The position numbers and the translations under genes were made by a program. Below are positions 9,085-17,307 of a stretch of 64,000 nt of DNA, one piece after another; the stretch's first letter is position 1, and the number at the start of each line of letters is the position of its first letter. Source of the stretch: Fibrobacter sp. UWB5 (GTDB lineage: Bacteria; Fibrobacterota; Fibrobacteria; Fibrobacterales; Fibrobacteraceae). The notes under the pieces are model-generated. The model was given only the letters and a program-made list of their open reading frames with translations. It had not been told where the DNA came from and ran no database searches. Where the stretch lies: positions 682,001 to 746,000 of the forward strand of contig NZ_MWQH01000001.1 in assembly GCF_002210295.1 (NCBI RefSeq). The letters are read 5' to 3'.

Positions 9085-9121
9085 AGAAGATTGCTTCGTT
9101 CTTTCAGAACTCGCAATGACG
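9085..9121. repeat. Possible REP-like interspersed element
   Basis: Contains GATTGCTTCGTTCT and CTCGCAATGACGT: an imperfect inverted repeat (ATTGC / GCAAT). Elements of this wording occur as dispersed intergenic repeats in many bacterial genomes. Only one copy is seen in this window, so the call is tentative. Confidence 0.35.
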
Positions 9122-9125
9122 TCTT

Positions 9126-9854
9126 TTATTTCTTCTTGACCGCGTTCCAAACCATGTAGCCGATGAATAGGGCGCCAAAGGCAAGGAGCGCGATTGCAAG
9201 CTCGGAGTTGTACTTCTCGATGATGTCCTTCTGGCCGTGGGCGAGGTAGCCGAGGCCTGCCAAGACGCAGTTCCAGATGGTGGCGCCCAAGAAGGTGTAA
9301 AGCGTAAAGGGCAACAGCTTCATGTTGGCGATGCCTGCCGGAATCGAAATCAGCTGACGGATCACGGTAATCAGGCGGCCCACGAAGGTCGAGATGGCAC
9401 CGTGTTCGCGGAAGTAGTTCTCGGCCTTTTCAAGCTTCTGGGTATCGAGCAGCAAGAAGTGGCCCAGGCGGCTGTCGGCGAACTTGTAGATGATCGGGCG
9501 GCCCAGGAACTTGGCCAAGAAGTAGTTGATGTAGGCGCCCACGAGTGCGCCCATGCTGGCGGCCACCACGATCAGGGCGATGTTCAGGCCAGAACCGGGC
9601 TGCAAGGCCTTGTAGGCGGCGGGCGGCACTACCAGTTCCGACGGGAACGGAATGAAGGAACTTTCGATGGCCATCAGGAGCGCGATAGACCAATAGTTCA
9701 GGTGGGCGTTGTACCAATCGATAATCTGCGTGTAGAGTCCGGCGGACTTTGTGGCGGGGGCGGCCTGCGCGACAGAGTCGGCGGCGTCGGGGGCGGCGAA
9801 TGCCGCGACTGCAAACAACGTAACGGCTGCAAGAAGCAAGAGTTTTTTATTCAT
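9126..9854 (-). CDS. DedA-family membrane protein
   Basis: 242 aa from the ATG at 9854, which opens a hydrophobic leader (MNKKLLLLAAVTLFAVAAFA); the in-frame ATG at 9887 would add 11 unrelated residues. The core shows DedA signatures: an ESSFIPFPSELVVPPAA segment early (E...P.P.E) and FVGRLITVIRQLISIPAG late, with four or five hydrophobic segments. DedA/DUF families include undecaprenyl-phosphate and phospholipid flippases of the inner membrane. The N-terminal extension of about 40 residues, Ala-rich, looks like a cleavable signal peptide plus linker, which is unusual for DedA. It is read leftward and separated from the upstream gene by a terminator. Confidence 0.88.
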   Translation of the reverse strand: MNKKLLLLAAVTLFAVAAFAAPDAADSVAQAAPATKSAGLYTQIIDWYNAHLNYWSIALLMAIESSFIPFPSELVVPPAAYKALQPGSGLNIALIVVAASMGALVGAYINYFLAKFLGRPIIYKFADSRLGHFLLLDTQKLEKAENYFREHGAISTFVGRLITVIRQLISIPAGIANMKLLPFTLYTFLGATIWNCVLAGLGYLAHGQKDIIEKYNSELAIALLAFGALFIGYMVWNAVKKK

Positions 9855-9891
9855 AGGGGCAAATATAGAATTTGGAAAAGGTGACATCGGG

Positions 9892-9924
9892 AAACAAAAA
9901 AGACCTAGCGTCAGAGCCAGGTCT
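9892..9924 (-). terminator. Intrinsic terminator after the 560-aa envelope protein gene
   Basis: On the minus strand the arms AGACCTGGC and GCTAGGTCT (9901-9924) form a hairpin with a small bulge, followed at once by TTTTTTG. It separates the gene at 9946-11628 from dedA. Confidence 0.85.
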
Positions 9925-9945
9925 AATTAAAAGTGTTATCGAAGA

Positions 9946-11628
9946 TTATCTCTTTTTCTTCTTGGCGGCGCGGGCCTTCTTGGCTTCGAGCTGCTTCTGT
10001 CTAGCCTTCTTCTTGGCTTCCATCTTGGCGGCTCTCTTGTTTGCGGCTGCGCTGTTGTTGTGCTGAACGGCAGGCTGTTCTTCTTCGACAGCATCTTCTT
10101 CTTCGACGGCCGGTTCTTCTTCAGCCGGCTGTTCCGGTTCGCTGTAGCTTTCGCCAGTCTGGTATTCAATGATAGACTGTTCTTCGGCTGCCGGAGCTGC
10201 TGCGCCGCCGTTCTTGGCCTGCTGCAATGCGGCCTTGGCTTCTTCGACGTACTTGCCGTTCGGGAAACGCTTCAGGTAGATTTCGTAGTCCTTGAGGCGG
10301 TTGCCGGCCTTCACCAGTTCAAAGATACCGGCTTCGGCTTCGTCGCGGAATGCACCGTTCGGATTGTCGTTTAAGTAAGTGAGGTAAGCCTTGAAGGTGT
10401 TCTGGGCCTGAATAGCGCGGAACTTGTCGTATTCGCTGAGAGAGCGGAGCTTGGCTTCGACTTCGGCCCTACGCGGAGAGTCGGGGTAGTACAGCAAGAA
10501 CATTTCAAGCATTTCGGGATCGTTGCTGGCCATGACCTGGTCGAAACGAGAATCTTCCTGCTTGGCCTGGTATTCCTTGATCTGCACCTTGCCGCTGTCG
10601 AGCGTGGAGTAGAGCTTTTCCTTGGTAGCGAGGTCTGCCGGGTGGCAGAAGGCGAGGAAGCTTTCAAGAACGTCGGCGAACTGCGTACGGGTGTAAGCTT
10701 CGCTCATGTCGGGGAGCTCACCGTTTTCGTCGAGGTAGAAGCGGTAGTCGCGTTCAATGGCCATGCAGTCCCAATCGGAGAGCGTGTCCTTGACTTCGCT
10801 GTACTTGCGCAGCACGTCGTCGCGGTCATGCAGGTTGTAGCGCATGCGGCGGTCACGGCGGCTTTCACGGCCGAAGTCAAGCGAGAGTTCCAAGCCTACG
10901 CGAACCGGCCACTTGTATTCGATCTTGTCGAACTTGAGGTCGGAGTACGGCGAGGGGCTCGGGTTGTTGTCCTTGTCGCGAGCCTTGACGTTTTCGTACG
11001 GGAGGAATTCCTTGCGGACGTTGATGCCAATCTTGAAGTCGACATCCTGGAAGATTTCGCCAATGCGGTATTCCAAGGCGCTAGACACAAAGCCCGTCTT
11101 GAGCATTTCGGTGTGCTGCTTGGTATTGCCGGCATAGTCGTCGTAGAACGAGAAGAACTGGAAGCCGAAGCCGCCGAGTACGCGCAGGTCAAAGTCGCCG
11201 CCAAGGTTAAAGGTGAAACCGGCGAGCACGGACGGAGCGTAAGCGAGGAACCAGAGTTCTTCGTCGTTGTGCGGGCTCTTCTTGTTTTCTTTACCGGTTT
11301 CTTCGTCCTTGAAGGTGTACTTCGGGCTATCTTCAATCGTTCCAAACTGAATGGAATTGACTTCGGCACCGAGCCAAAGGGTAAACGGAATGTCCGCCTT
11401 CCAAAGCGGGGTAATCAGCGGCGACCACAGGAAACCGACCGAGGCAGGAATCGTGAGAAGCTTGGTGTCGATACCGTCGTCGAGCAGGGTCTTCTTCTTA
11501 TCTGCCTTGAAGTTCAGAAACGCAGGTTCACCCTGCAGGTACAGCTGGGAACGCCAGTTGATTCTTTCAAAATCGGCGGCCTGAGAAGCCGCAGCTAATA
11601 AAGTCAGTGCAAGTAACAGTTTACGCAT
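9946..11628 (-). CDS. Outer-membrane barrel-like protein with TPR-like C-half and Lys-rich tail
   Basis: 560 aa. Signal peptide at 1-18 (MRKLLLALTLLAAASQA). Residues ~20-250 are beta-strand rich with alternating aromatics (FTLWLGAEVNS, VRVGLELSLDFG), as in an outer-membrane barrel. Residues ~255-480 are helical and contain repeated units with the pattern F..YL...PN..F..EA (residues ~395-480), resembling TPR-like repeats. A Pro/Glu-rich segment follows, and the last ~30 residues are dominated by Lys/Ala (KKKARQKQLEAKKARAAKK). Such a basic tail is unusual for an exported protein and might bind DNA, peptidoglycan or acidic surface polymers. Function unknown. Confidence 0.82.
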   Translation of the reverse strand: MRKLLLALTLLAAASQAADFERINWRSQLYLQGEPAFLNFKADKKKTLLDDGIDTKLLTIPASVGFLWSPLITPLWKADIPFTLWLGAEVNSIQFGTIEDSPKYTFKDEETGKENKKSPHNDEELWFLAYAPSVLAGFTFNLGGDFDLRVLGGFGFQFFSFYDDYAGNTKQHTEMLKTGFVSSALEYRIGEIFQDVDFKIGINVRKEFLPYENVKARDKDNNPSPSPYSDLKFDKIEYKWPVRVGLELSLDFGRESRRDRRMRYNLHDRDDVLRKYSEVKDTLSDWDCMAIERDYRFYLDENGELPDMSEAYTRTQFADVLESFLAFCHPADLATKEKLYSTLDSGKVQIKEYQAKQEDSRFDQVMASNDPEMLEMFLLYYPDSPRRAEVEAKLRSLSEYDKFRAIQAQNTFKAYLTYLNDNPNGAFRDEAEAGIFELVKAGNRLKDYEIYLKRFPNGKYVEEAKAALQQAKNGGAAAPAAEEQSIIEYQTGESYSEPEQPAEEEPAVEEEDAVEEEQPAVQHNNSAAANKRAAKMEAKKKARQKQLEAKKARAAKKKKR

Positions 11629-11681
11629 CAGTCTAAATTTAATTTTTACTTTGGGGTTGAGTGATAAAAAAAATAAATATT

Positions 11682-11700
11682 AAGCATTTTTTTAATGCTT
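11682..11700 (-). terminator. Weak hairpin after the PEGA operon
   Basis: AAGCATT and AATGCTT arms separated by five T on the plus strand. On the minus strand the T-rich stretch starts a few bases after the stem, so it is a weak or non-canonical terminator for the operon ending at 11712. Confidence 0.35.
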
Positions 11701-11711
11701 TTTCGTTCATT

Positions 11712-13304
11712 TTAGAAGGTTAAAACGAATCCGACGCCCAGGAGGATGATTCCTGTGCCCAGCAAGGCGCCTCCGACAGCCATTTTCTTGTCGCCCTTGT
11801 CGACCAAATCCTTGTTTTCGGCGGCCCTGGCCTGGAAGTTTTCGCCACCGGCGGCGGGGCGGTCCAGGTCCTGTTTTATCTTGTCTGCATCTTCGTAATC
11901 GATGTTTGCAAGGTAAATAAAGAGCGTTCCCAAAAGAATCGGGGCGATGGACGAACCCATCAGCGTGCGTCCGATAAAGTCCTTCTTGCGTTCATGCAAC
12001 CATTCCTGCTGCGAAACGAGTTCCTGCTTGTCCGAAATAGGCGTGAGTTCGATTTCGACGTCGGTCAGTTCGGTGGGCGAGGTGAATACGGTCAGCACGG
12101 TGTCGCGGAAGCCGGCTTTGCGGATCTGGAAGGTCGAAAGACCGGGTTCGTAAATGGGGTACTTGCTCGGCGTAGATCCGATCGGCTTCGATTTCTTGGA
12201 TACAGGTGTGCTGCCGCCAAAGATATAGGCGCCTTCGGGATTGGAGTGAATCAAGAGCTCGGGCTTGACGCGTTTGAGCTTCAGGGAAATTTTGGCGGTG
12301 TCGCCCGGAATCGGCTTGATGGCGGCCTTTGCGCCCCACATCTGGCGGTCTACACTCCAATAGGCGTAGATATCGGTTTTGCTGGAATCGTCGATGATGA
12401 ATGTGCAGGGACTCTTGCAAATGTCGTCGTTTCCCCGGGTCATGATGTTTGCGCCGTCGGGGTTGGTTTCTACGTGCAAGTAGCTCTTGTTGCTTGCCAC
12501 TTGCTGTACGGGGGCGTTTTGAACAGGAAAATTTTCGCCCTGGAGCTGGAGCACGAATCCGCGGAGCTTGTCTTTAGAAAGGGCGTCGCTCAAGGTCTTG
12601 ATTGCAGACAAATTTGTTTGTGCGACATGGTCGGTCTTGGCTGAATCGCTGAACTGGAAATGCGACATCTGTACCATGATCGAGTCAGGGGTTCTTGCCG
12701 AGGTAATCCGTCCGATATAGGCAGATGCCGCCCCGTGTTTCTTCAAGAAGTCCTTGATGCAGATGGCGTCGTTGCAGAAGTCGAATTCCTGACGGTTGAT
12801 GAAGGTAACGGGCGTTCCGGATTCCTTGAGCAAGCGGATAATCAAGTTTTCCAGTTGTTCGGCAAGTGCAGATTCCGAATTGCGGCGTTCAAACGAAACA
12901 AAGATATGCTGGCCTTCGACCGGGGTCTCGATGGAATGTTCTACGACGGCAGAATCGTTCTGCGTCGAATCTTGAACGGTTGAATCCTGGGCGGTGGAGT
13001 CTTGACGCGTAGAATCTTGTGCCACGGAGTCTTGGGCGCTTGCCTGTAAAGGGGCTTCTTGGGGCTGGTTCAGGAGGTCGTTGCCGTTGTCGTCGACAAT
13101 GCTCTTGAAACGGTTCTTGTGAATGCGGATGACGGTGAACTGGCCCTGTATTGTTCCGCCGAGGCTCACAGTGTCGTCTTTAATACCCAGGAATTGGGCG
13201 TCTTGCTTGGCGCCGGTCACGAGTTCTACGTGGCTTGGGATTCCTTCTTCGGCCCAAATGACGCTCACCCAAAAGAGTGCAAATGTCAGTAGAATCTTTT
13301 TCAT
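11712..13304 (-). CDS. PEGA-domain envelope protein with QDST repeat linker
   Basis: 530 aa. Signal peptide at 1-18 (MKKILLTFALFWVSVIWA). A small N-terminal beta domain is followed by six consecutive QDSxx-like pentapeptides (residues 91-120), a probable flexible spacer. Residues ~130-265 form an alpha/beta domain of unknown type. Two PEGA-like units follow (~274-345, LHVETNPDGANI; ~349-425, LLIHSNPEGAYIFGG); PEGA domains are found in surface and envelope proteins. The C-terminus has two hydrophobic segments (~450-470 and 510-530) that would anchor it in a membrane. It is the last gene of the five-gene minus-strand operon and a paralogue of the shorter PEGA protein just upstream, which shares the same C-terminal two-helix layout. 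Confidence 0.85.
   Translation of the reverse strand: MKKILLTFALFWVSVIWAEEGIPSHVELVTGAKQDAQFLGIKDDTVSLGGTIQGQFTVIRIHKNRFKSIVDDNGNDLLNQPQEAPLQASAQDSVAQDSTRQDSTAQDSTVQDSTQNDSAVVEHSIETPVEGQHIFVSFERRNSESALAEQLENLIIRLLKESGTPVTFINRQEFDFCNDAICIKDFLKKHGAASAYIGRITSARTPDSIMVQMSHFQFSDSAKTDHVAQTNLSAIKTLSDALSKDKLRGFVLQLQGENFPVQNAPVQQVASNKSYLHVETNPDGANIMTRGNDDICKSPCTFIIDDSSKTDIYAYWSVDRQMWGAKAAIKPIPGDTAKISLKLKRVKPELLIHSNPEGAYIFGGSTPVSKKSKPIGSTPSKYPIYEPGLSTFQIRKAGFRDTVLTVFTSPTELTDVEIELTPISDKQELVSQQEWLHERKKDFIGRTLMGSSIAPILLGTLFIYLANIDYEDADKIKQDLDRPAAGGENFQARAAENKDLVDKGDKKMAVGGALLGTGIILLGVGFVLTF
12945..13034 (-). repeat. Six 15-bp coding repeats (QDSxx pentapeptides)
   Basis: In-frame 15-nt period encoding QDSVA, QDSTR, QDSTA, QDSTV, QDSTQ and a degenerate NDSAV. 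Copy number could vary by slippage without shifting the frame. Confidence 0.85.
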
Positions 13305-13310
13305 AAAGCC

Positions 13311-13928
13311 CTAGAATGAAAAAATGAATCCAATAGAAAGTAATGAGACGCCTGTGATAAACGATGCGTAGGTAAAGCCCTTTGCGGTCCTTGCCTTGCG
13401 CTGGTAACTCCTAAATTCGTCGCGGGCATCTTGGTAGCGGTCTGATTCGATAGATGAATTCTTGATAGTCTTTTTGCTGTCGTCAGCCTTGCTGATTTCG
13501 TAATAGGTAATGGCGCCTGACACGAGACTCAAGGCAAAGGGGATCAACGAATACTTCATGAGGTCTTTGCCGAAAACCCTGCGGTTACGCTTGGAAATGT
13601 CGGACTCCTGGGCACGCAGGAATTCTTCGTCCAGAATCGGCTGCTGCGAAACGATGATGAACGAGGTGTCTTTGGCAGAAAGCCTTACTCGAATCGTGGT
13701 GTCCATGAATCCCGGATTGAACAAGGAAATCAGGATGTCGGAGGCGAGCGAGTCGTCCGTGCTGATGAATGCCGGCGACACGTAGGCCGGTTCCTTGGAA
13801 TGGTCGGGGCTCACTTCGTCAACGTAAATGTCGGCGTTATTCGGAATGGTCGAGACATGCAGGACTTTCGATTCTGCAAAGGCGTAGCCCATCAAAGAAC
13901 AAAGGAGTATCATGAGTATTCTAATCAT
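13311..13928 (-). CDS. Short PEGA-domain envelope protein
   Basis: 205 aa. Signal peptide at 1-18 (MIRILMILLCSLMGYAFA). One PEGA-like unit at ~22-95 (LHVSTIPNNADIYVDEV, then FNPGFMDTTIRVRL). A basic segment (KRNRR) and two hydrophobic helices (~125-142 and ~185-205) end the protein in FIFSF. The final hydrophobic layout matches the larger PEGA protein downstream, so the two may be paralogues that pair. Its ATG follows the TAA of the upstream lipoprotein without a gap (TAAATG) and its stop lies six bases before the next start, showing tight coupling. Confidence 0.82.
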   Translation of the reverse strand: MIRILMILLCSLMGYAFAESKVLHVSTIPNNADIYVDEVSPDHSKEPAYVSPAFISTDDSLASDILISLFNPGFMDTTIRVRLSAKDTSFIIVSQQPILDEEFLRAQESDISKRNRRVFGKDLMKYSLIPFALSLVSGAITYYEISKADDSKKTIKNSSIESDRYQDARDEFRSYQRKARTAKGFTYASFITGVSLLSIGFIFSF

Positions 13929-15299
13929 TTAATACTCCCTATTCGGGAAAGGTCCCGTGATGACTCGATAGCTAGACGTGTTCTCGATGTACCAGTGGAC
14001 ATCGGGGAACTTGTTGCGGGCATTGTCTTCGCCCAGGAATTCAATTTTGCACCTGCCGAAACAGCGGGTGTGGAACGACAGCACCGGATTGGAATAATTG
14101 GGCTGAATCGTATCGAAATCCACAATGACCGAAAGTCTGGATTCGTTGATTCCGGAGCCGTCGTCGAAGAGCAGGAATTCAACGTCTTCGGCAACGCCGA
14201 TGGTGTCGTGGTAGGCGGCAATTTGCGGCGAGACATTGTCCTTGAGCACAATGGTGTCGGTCGTGAGCACGGTGTAGGCGGGTACGTCTACAATAAGGCT
14301 TTCGCTCGCGTATTCCTTGCGGTAAGATTCTTTCACAAGAATTTTGAGCCCAAGCTGCGGCTCGACCTTGGCGACCAGCGTATTCGAGATTCGGTCGCCG
14401 GAGAGCGTTTCAAGCGTGTCGCCGTTGTTGGCGATCAAGTAGGCGACCGTCTGCAAAATGGAATTGTCTCGGTAGCGGTCGTAAATCAGCGGGATCTTGA
14501 TGGTCGAAGTCTCGTTCAAGATCTTTGTCGAGAAATGGAAGATTTCGGTGGAGTCGCGGTACTGGCGGCCGCTTTCGCTGGTCACCAGCATCTTGGTGCC
14601 CCAATACAGCGTGAAGGAACTGTCGTACAGGTCAATCGCTTCTTGGGCGACGGTGTCGAAATCTTCGACAAGGGAACCCATCAAGGAACCTTCGGAATTG
14701 CAATCGATTGCGCCGAGCGGAGAAACCCAAACGGAATCCGGGTCGTAAGACAGGTAGACTTCGCAGCGGGCGGTTTCCCACGGGTCAATTCCCGAAACGT
14801 TCCAGCGGAGCGGCAAGGCCTGGTCTTCGGAGGGGTCGGCCTGGTTGTAGCCATTGTACGGGAATTCAAGTGAAATGGCGTTGGGCGTGTTCACGTAAAT
14901 CTTGAAGGTGGAACGCAAGGTGTCGCCGTAGGTGTCGGTGGTCTCGAGCGAACCGTCTATAATTCCGGTCTCGTTAAAGGTGTATCGGAACGAATTCAGG
15001 TTGAAGGTGCTTTCGCCGATTTTCCAGAGGAGCCCGTTGTAATAGGCCTGCAAGGTTTCGTCGGTGTAAATGAGCCCGCCTATAGAATAGCCGGCATAGA
15101 ACCGCAGCGTTTGGCCTTGCTCCACGTAGACTTCTTCTAGGGGCGCAAAACGGTTGGAAATTTCGGTGCTGTATCCGTCGGGCCCGGCAAAGGCGTATTG
15201 CGTGAGGACGTTAGAATCCTTGTCGATGAGGTGCTCGTCTCCGCAGGCAATCAAAATAAAGGTTGCTGCCAAAAGCCAGATGTTCAAGAACTTATTCAC
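13929..15299 (-). CDS. Lipoprotein with Ig-like beta repeats (third of operon)
   Basis: 456 aa from GTG 15299. The frame is open further upstream to 15536, but those codons overlap the preceding gene and read as low-complexity Arg/Ser, while GTG opens a clear lipoprotein signal (NKFLNIWLLAATFILIAC; lipobox LIAC). Downstream are beta-rich units, including one with LRWNVSGIDPWE and one with TIVLKDNVSPQIAA. The second matches TIILKDEIPPRIAS in the neighbouring lipoprotein, showing common descent. The GTG overlaps the upstream stop by eight bases. No enzyme motif is seen; a role as a surface or periplasmic structural component is inferred. Confidence 0.83.
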   Translation of the reverse strand: MNKFLNIWLLAATFILIACGDEHLIDKDSNVLTQYAFAGPDGYSTEISNRFAPLEEVYVEQGQTLRFYAGYSIGGLIYTDETLQAYYNGLLWKIGESTFNLNSFRYTFNETGIIDGSLETTDTYGDTLRSTFKIYVNTPNAISLEFPYNGYNQADPSEDQALPLRWNVSGIDPWETARCEVYLSYDPDSVWVSPLGAIDCNSEGSLMGSLVEDFDTVAQEAIDLYDSSFTLYWGTKMLVTSESGRQYRDSTEIFHFSTKILNETSTIKIPLIYDRYRDNSILQTVAYLIANNGDTLETLSGDRISNTLVAKVEPQLGLKILVKESYRKEYASESLIVDVPAYTVLTTDTIVLKDNVSPQIAAYHDTIGVAEDVEFLLFDDGSGINESRLSVIVDFDTIQPNYSNPVLSFHTRCFGRCKIEFLGEDNARNKFPDVHWYIENTSSYRVITGPFPNREY

Positions 15300-16569
15300 T
15301 GAATACCTCCGGGAGTGTAGAGTTCGGGCGGAGGTAGAACGTCTTTTTATTTCGGTTGTAGCTGGCGTCGAAGGCGACGACCGTAATTGGCTTGTAAGTC
15401 CAGCTCTGTACCGCGGCTTCCTTGGTAAAGGGAACGTAGAGCGTGTCGTTCGAAAGCTTGAAATCGTAGAGGTAATCGTTTTCGTAGAAAATGTGAATCT
15501 TCGATGTCGGAATGTCGCCGCCGAGGTCTTCGACAATGAACCGCAACGTGTCTGCGATGTTGATGGTATCGCGGTTCCAGGGGGATGCGATGCGCGGCGG
15601 TATTTCGTCTTTCAGGATAATGGTGTCAAGTTCCAGGACTTGGTTCGTGCCCAAGCGGAACGGAATGGATTCTGCCGTAAAGTCGCTTTCCTGGTCCACC
15701 GAGACGACAATGCGGTAGTTGCCCTTCGACAAGGGTTTGATGTCGAAGTCGGCGTTGCGCAGCTTGGAGGTAGTCAGGGTCTTGATCGTGTCGAGGTTCT
15801 GGTCCAAGAGACAGACTTTGAACTTGAAGGCTCCTTGCTCGTTGCTGGTCGTGATTGTTCCGGAGAGGGCGCTTTCTTTGTTAGGCCCGTTGGTGTAGAA
15901 CGAAGACGAAAGGACTTCGTTGGATTTCTGGTCAAACTCGTTGTAGGCGGTTACGCTCCAGGTGTATTTCCGCAAAGGCGAAAGACCCTTGAGGTACGTA
16001 AAGTAAGCCTGGTTCAAGATGGTGTCTACAAGGACGTTCTTTTCGTTATCCTTCAAAATAAAATGCGAATAGATTTCCCAGAGAGAATCCGGGTCGTCAA
16101 TGTTCCAGGCGAAATTGACGGCGGTATCGGCGGCAATATTCTGGGTCTTGCTTGCCGGAATGAAATGCTCGGTGTCTATGGTCGGGGGAGAGGCGACGGT
16201 TATAGAAAGCGTGTCGCTCAAGGTGTCGCCGAAAAAGTCGACAAAGACAAATGCCACCTTGTGTTCGCCGGGAATGTCGATACTTTTCTTGAAACTGTAT
16301 TCGCTTGCAAAGGAATTGCCGTCGATGGTCCAGTAGTACTGCTTGTTGCGAATGGACTTAGACGGGTAAACCGTCGTCAAGAAAATGAGCGAGTCGCCCG
16401 GCTGGACCGTGTCGGATTTTGCTTTTACGGCGTCGACGTCGAAAGACTTGGAGACGGTTGCAGAAACGTAAATTTCTTGAACGGACTGCTCGTTGAACAG
16501 GTATTCGTCAGAATCGGTACAGGCGACAAACGCCAAAATCAATAGACCTAGGGCGGCAAGACGTTTCAT
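15292..16569 (-). CDS. Lipoprotein with PKD/Ig-like repeats (second of operon)
   Basis: 425 aa. Signal and lipobox: MKRLAALGLLILAFVAC, lipid on C17. The first domain has a PKD-like pattern (VQPGDSLIFLTTVYP, KQYYWTIDGNSF, GEHKVAFVFVD). The second begins PPTIDTEHFIPAS with FAWNIDDPDSLWEI and resembles a fibronectin/Ig-type module; further on there is a TIILKDEIPPRIAS unit. The same modules occur in the two flanking lipoproteins. The ATG overlaps the upstream TGA as ATGA. Probably anchored to a membrane and facing periplasm or outside; partner unknown. Confidence 0.85.
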   Translation of the reverse strand: MKRLAALGLLILAFVACTDSDEYLFNEQSVQEIYVSATVSKSFDVDAVKAKSDTVQPGDSLIFLTTVYPSKSIRNKQYYWTIDGNSFASEYSFKKSIDIPGEHKVAFVFVDFFGDTLSDTLSITVASPPTIDTEHFIPASKTQNIAADTAVNFAWNIDDPDSLWEIYSHFILKDNEKNVLVDTILNQAYFTYLKGLSPLRKYTWSVTAYNEFDQKSNEVLSSSFYTNGPNKESALSGTITTSNEQGAFKFKVCLLDQNLDTIKTLTTSKLRNADFDIKPLSKGNYRIVVSVDQESDFTAESIPFRLGTNQVLELDTIILKDEIPPRIASPWNRDTINIADTLRFIVEDLGGDIPTSKIHIFYENDYLYDFKLSNDTLYVPFTKEAAVQSWTYKPITVVAFDASYNRNKKTFYLRPNSTLPEVFSE

Positions 16570-17279
16570 TCTGCCTCCAAGGCGTCTATGACGAAAAATT
16601 CCTGCTTGTCGGTAGAATCCTTGTCGCCGAGGGAATCCGCGACCAGAATGCGGAAGGTGTGGCGGCCTTCGCCAAAGCCCGATTGTATGACTTGTTGCAG
16701 TTCTCCCACCTGGTACTGGGTTCCGTCGATTTCGAGGACGTTTTCGAGGCCTTTGCTGCCGTCGCGGTCAAAGGACTGCCAAGAAAACAGGAACGGTGTG
16801 TGGCTGTTGCCGTACAGCGTGTCGCCATCGGCCGGAATGGTTTCGGCCAAAATCTGCGGCGGGTTATTGACGTTGACGGAGAACGTGGTCTCGAGCGTGT
16901 TGCCCTCTTCGTCCTTAATGACAAGCCGGTTGGGAATAAAGTTCTTTGACAAGAAACTGGAGGTCATGTAGGTGGTGCTGATGGTGTAGGTCGCACCGCT
17001 GTCCAGAATATCGTCGTCGTTGTACCAGTAGTACTTGATTTTGTTCTTGTACTTGCTTGGCGTGACTTCGGCAATCAGCTCGGCTTGCTCGTTGGAATTG
17101 ATCTTGATGGGTTCTTCGATCGCTTCGTCGAATTGCTTTGCGAAGACGCTCACGTTTGAAATTTTTTGAACGTCGTTTGGAGCATGGGGAACATGCAGAC
17201 ATGCCGAAAAAAGGACGCCCGCCGCAAAAGCAAGGCTAATGTCCAAAAGGCTCCGATTGTTCTTACTCAATAAACTCAC
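16566..17279 (-). CDS. Lipoprotein with PKD/Ig-like domains (first of operon)
   Basis: 237 aa from GTG 17279; TTG 17270 is an alternative with a better spaced AAGGTGAG. The frame is open to 17660, but that part lies antisense to xseB and the ABC ATPase. After a basic start comes a hydrophobic segment ending GVLFSAC (lipobox). Two beta-rich modules follow: residues ~45-140 with KYYWYNDDDILDSGATYTI, and ~142-237 starting PPQILAETIPADGD. The first is close in plan to the KQYYWTIDG module of the next gene. It heads the five-gene operon 17279-11712 and is divergent from xseB, with a short shared promoter region. Confidence 0.75.
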   Translation of the reverse strand: MSLLSKNNRSLLDISLAFAAGVLFSACLHVPHAPNDVQKISNVSVFAKQFDEAIEEPIKINSNEQAELIAEVTPSKYKNKIKYYWYNDDDILDSGATYTISTTYMTSSFLSKNFIPNRLVIKDEEGNTLETTFSVNVNNPPQILAETIPADGDTLYGNSHTPFLFSWQSFDRDGSKGLENVLEIDGTQYQVGELQQVIQSGFGEGRHTFRILVADSLGDKDSTDKQEFFVIDALEAE

Positions 17280-17294
17280 CTTGTTAAAGATAAC

Positions 17295-17300
17295 TATATT
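17295..17300 (+). promoter_or_regulatory. Putative -10 box TATATT before xseB
   Basis: TATATT ends seven bases before the xseB ATG. No Shine-Dalgarno is visible, so the transcript may be leaderless. No clear -35 is seen. Confidence 0.35.
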
Positions 17301-17307
17301 CGTAAAT

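Noticed and set aside
10642-11598. 318-codon plus-strand frame
   Set aside because: Shadow of the 560-aa envelope protein gene with signal peptide on the minus strand.
12945-13034. Possible CRISPR-like periodic repeat
   Set aside because: The period is 15 bases, in frame, without spacers, and encodes a peptide linker.
13800-16545. Long plus-strand open frames opposite the lipoprotein operon
   Set aside because: The minus strand holds lipoboxes, coupled stops and starts and shared modules; the plus frames have none of these.
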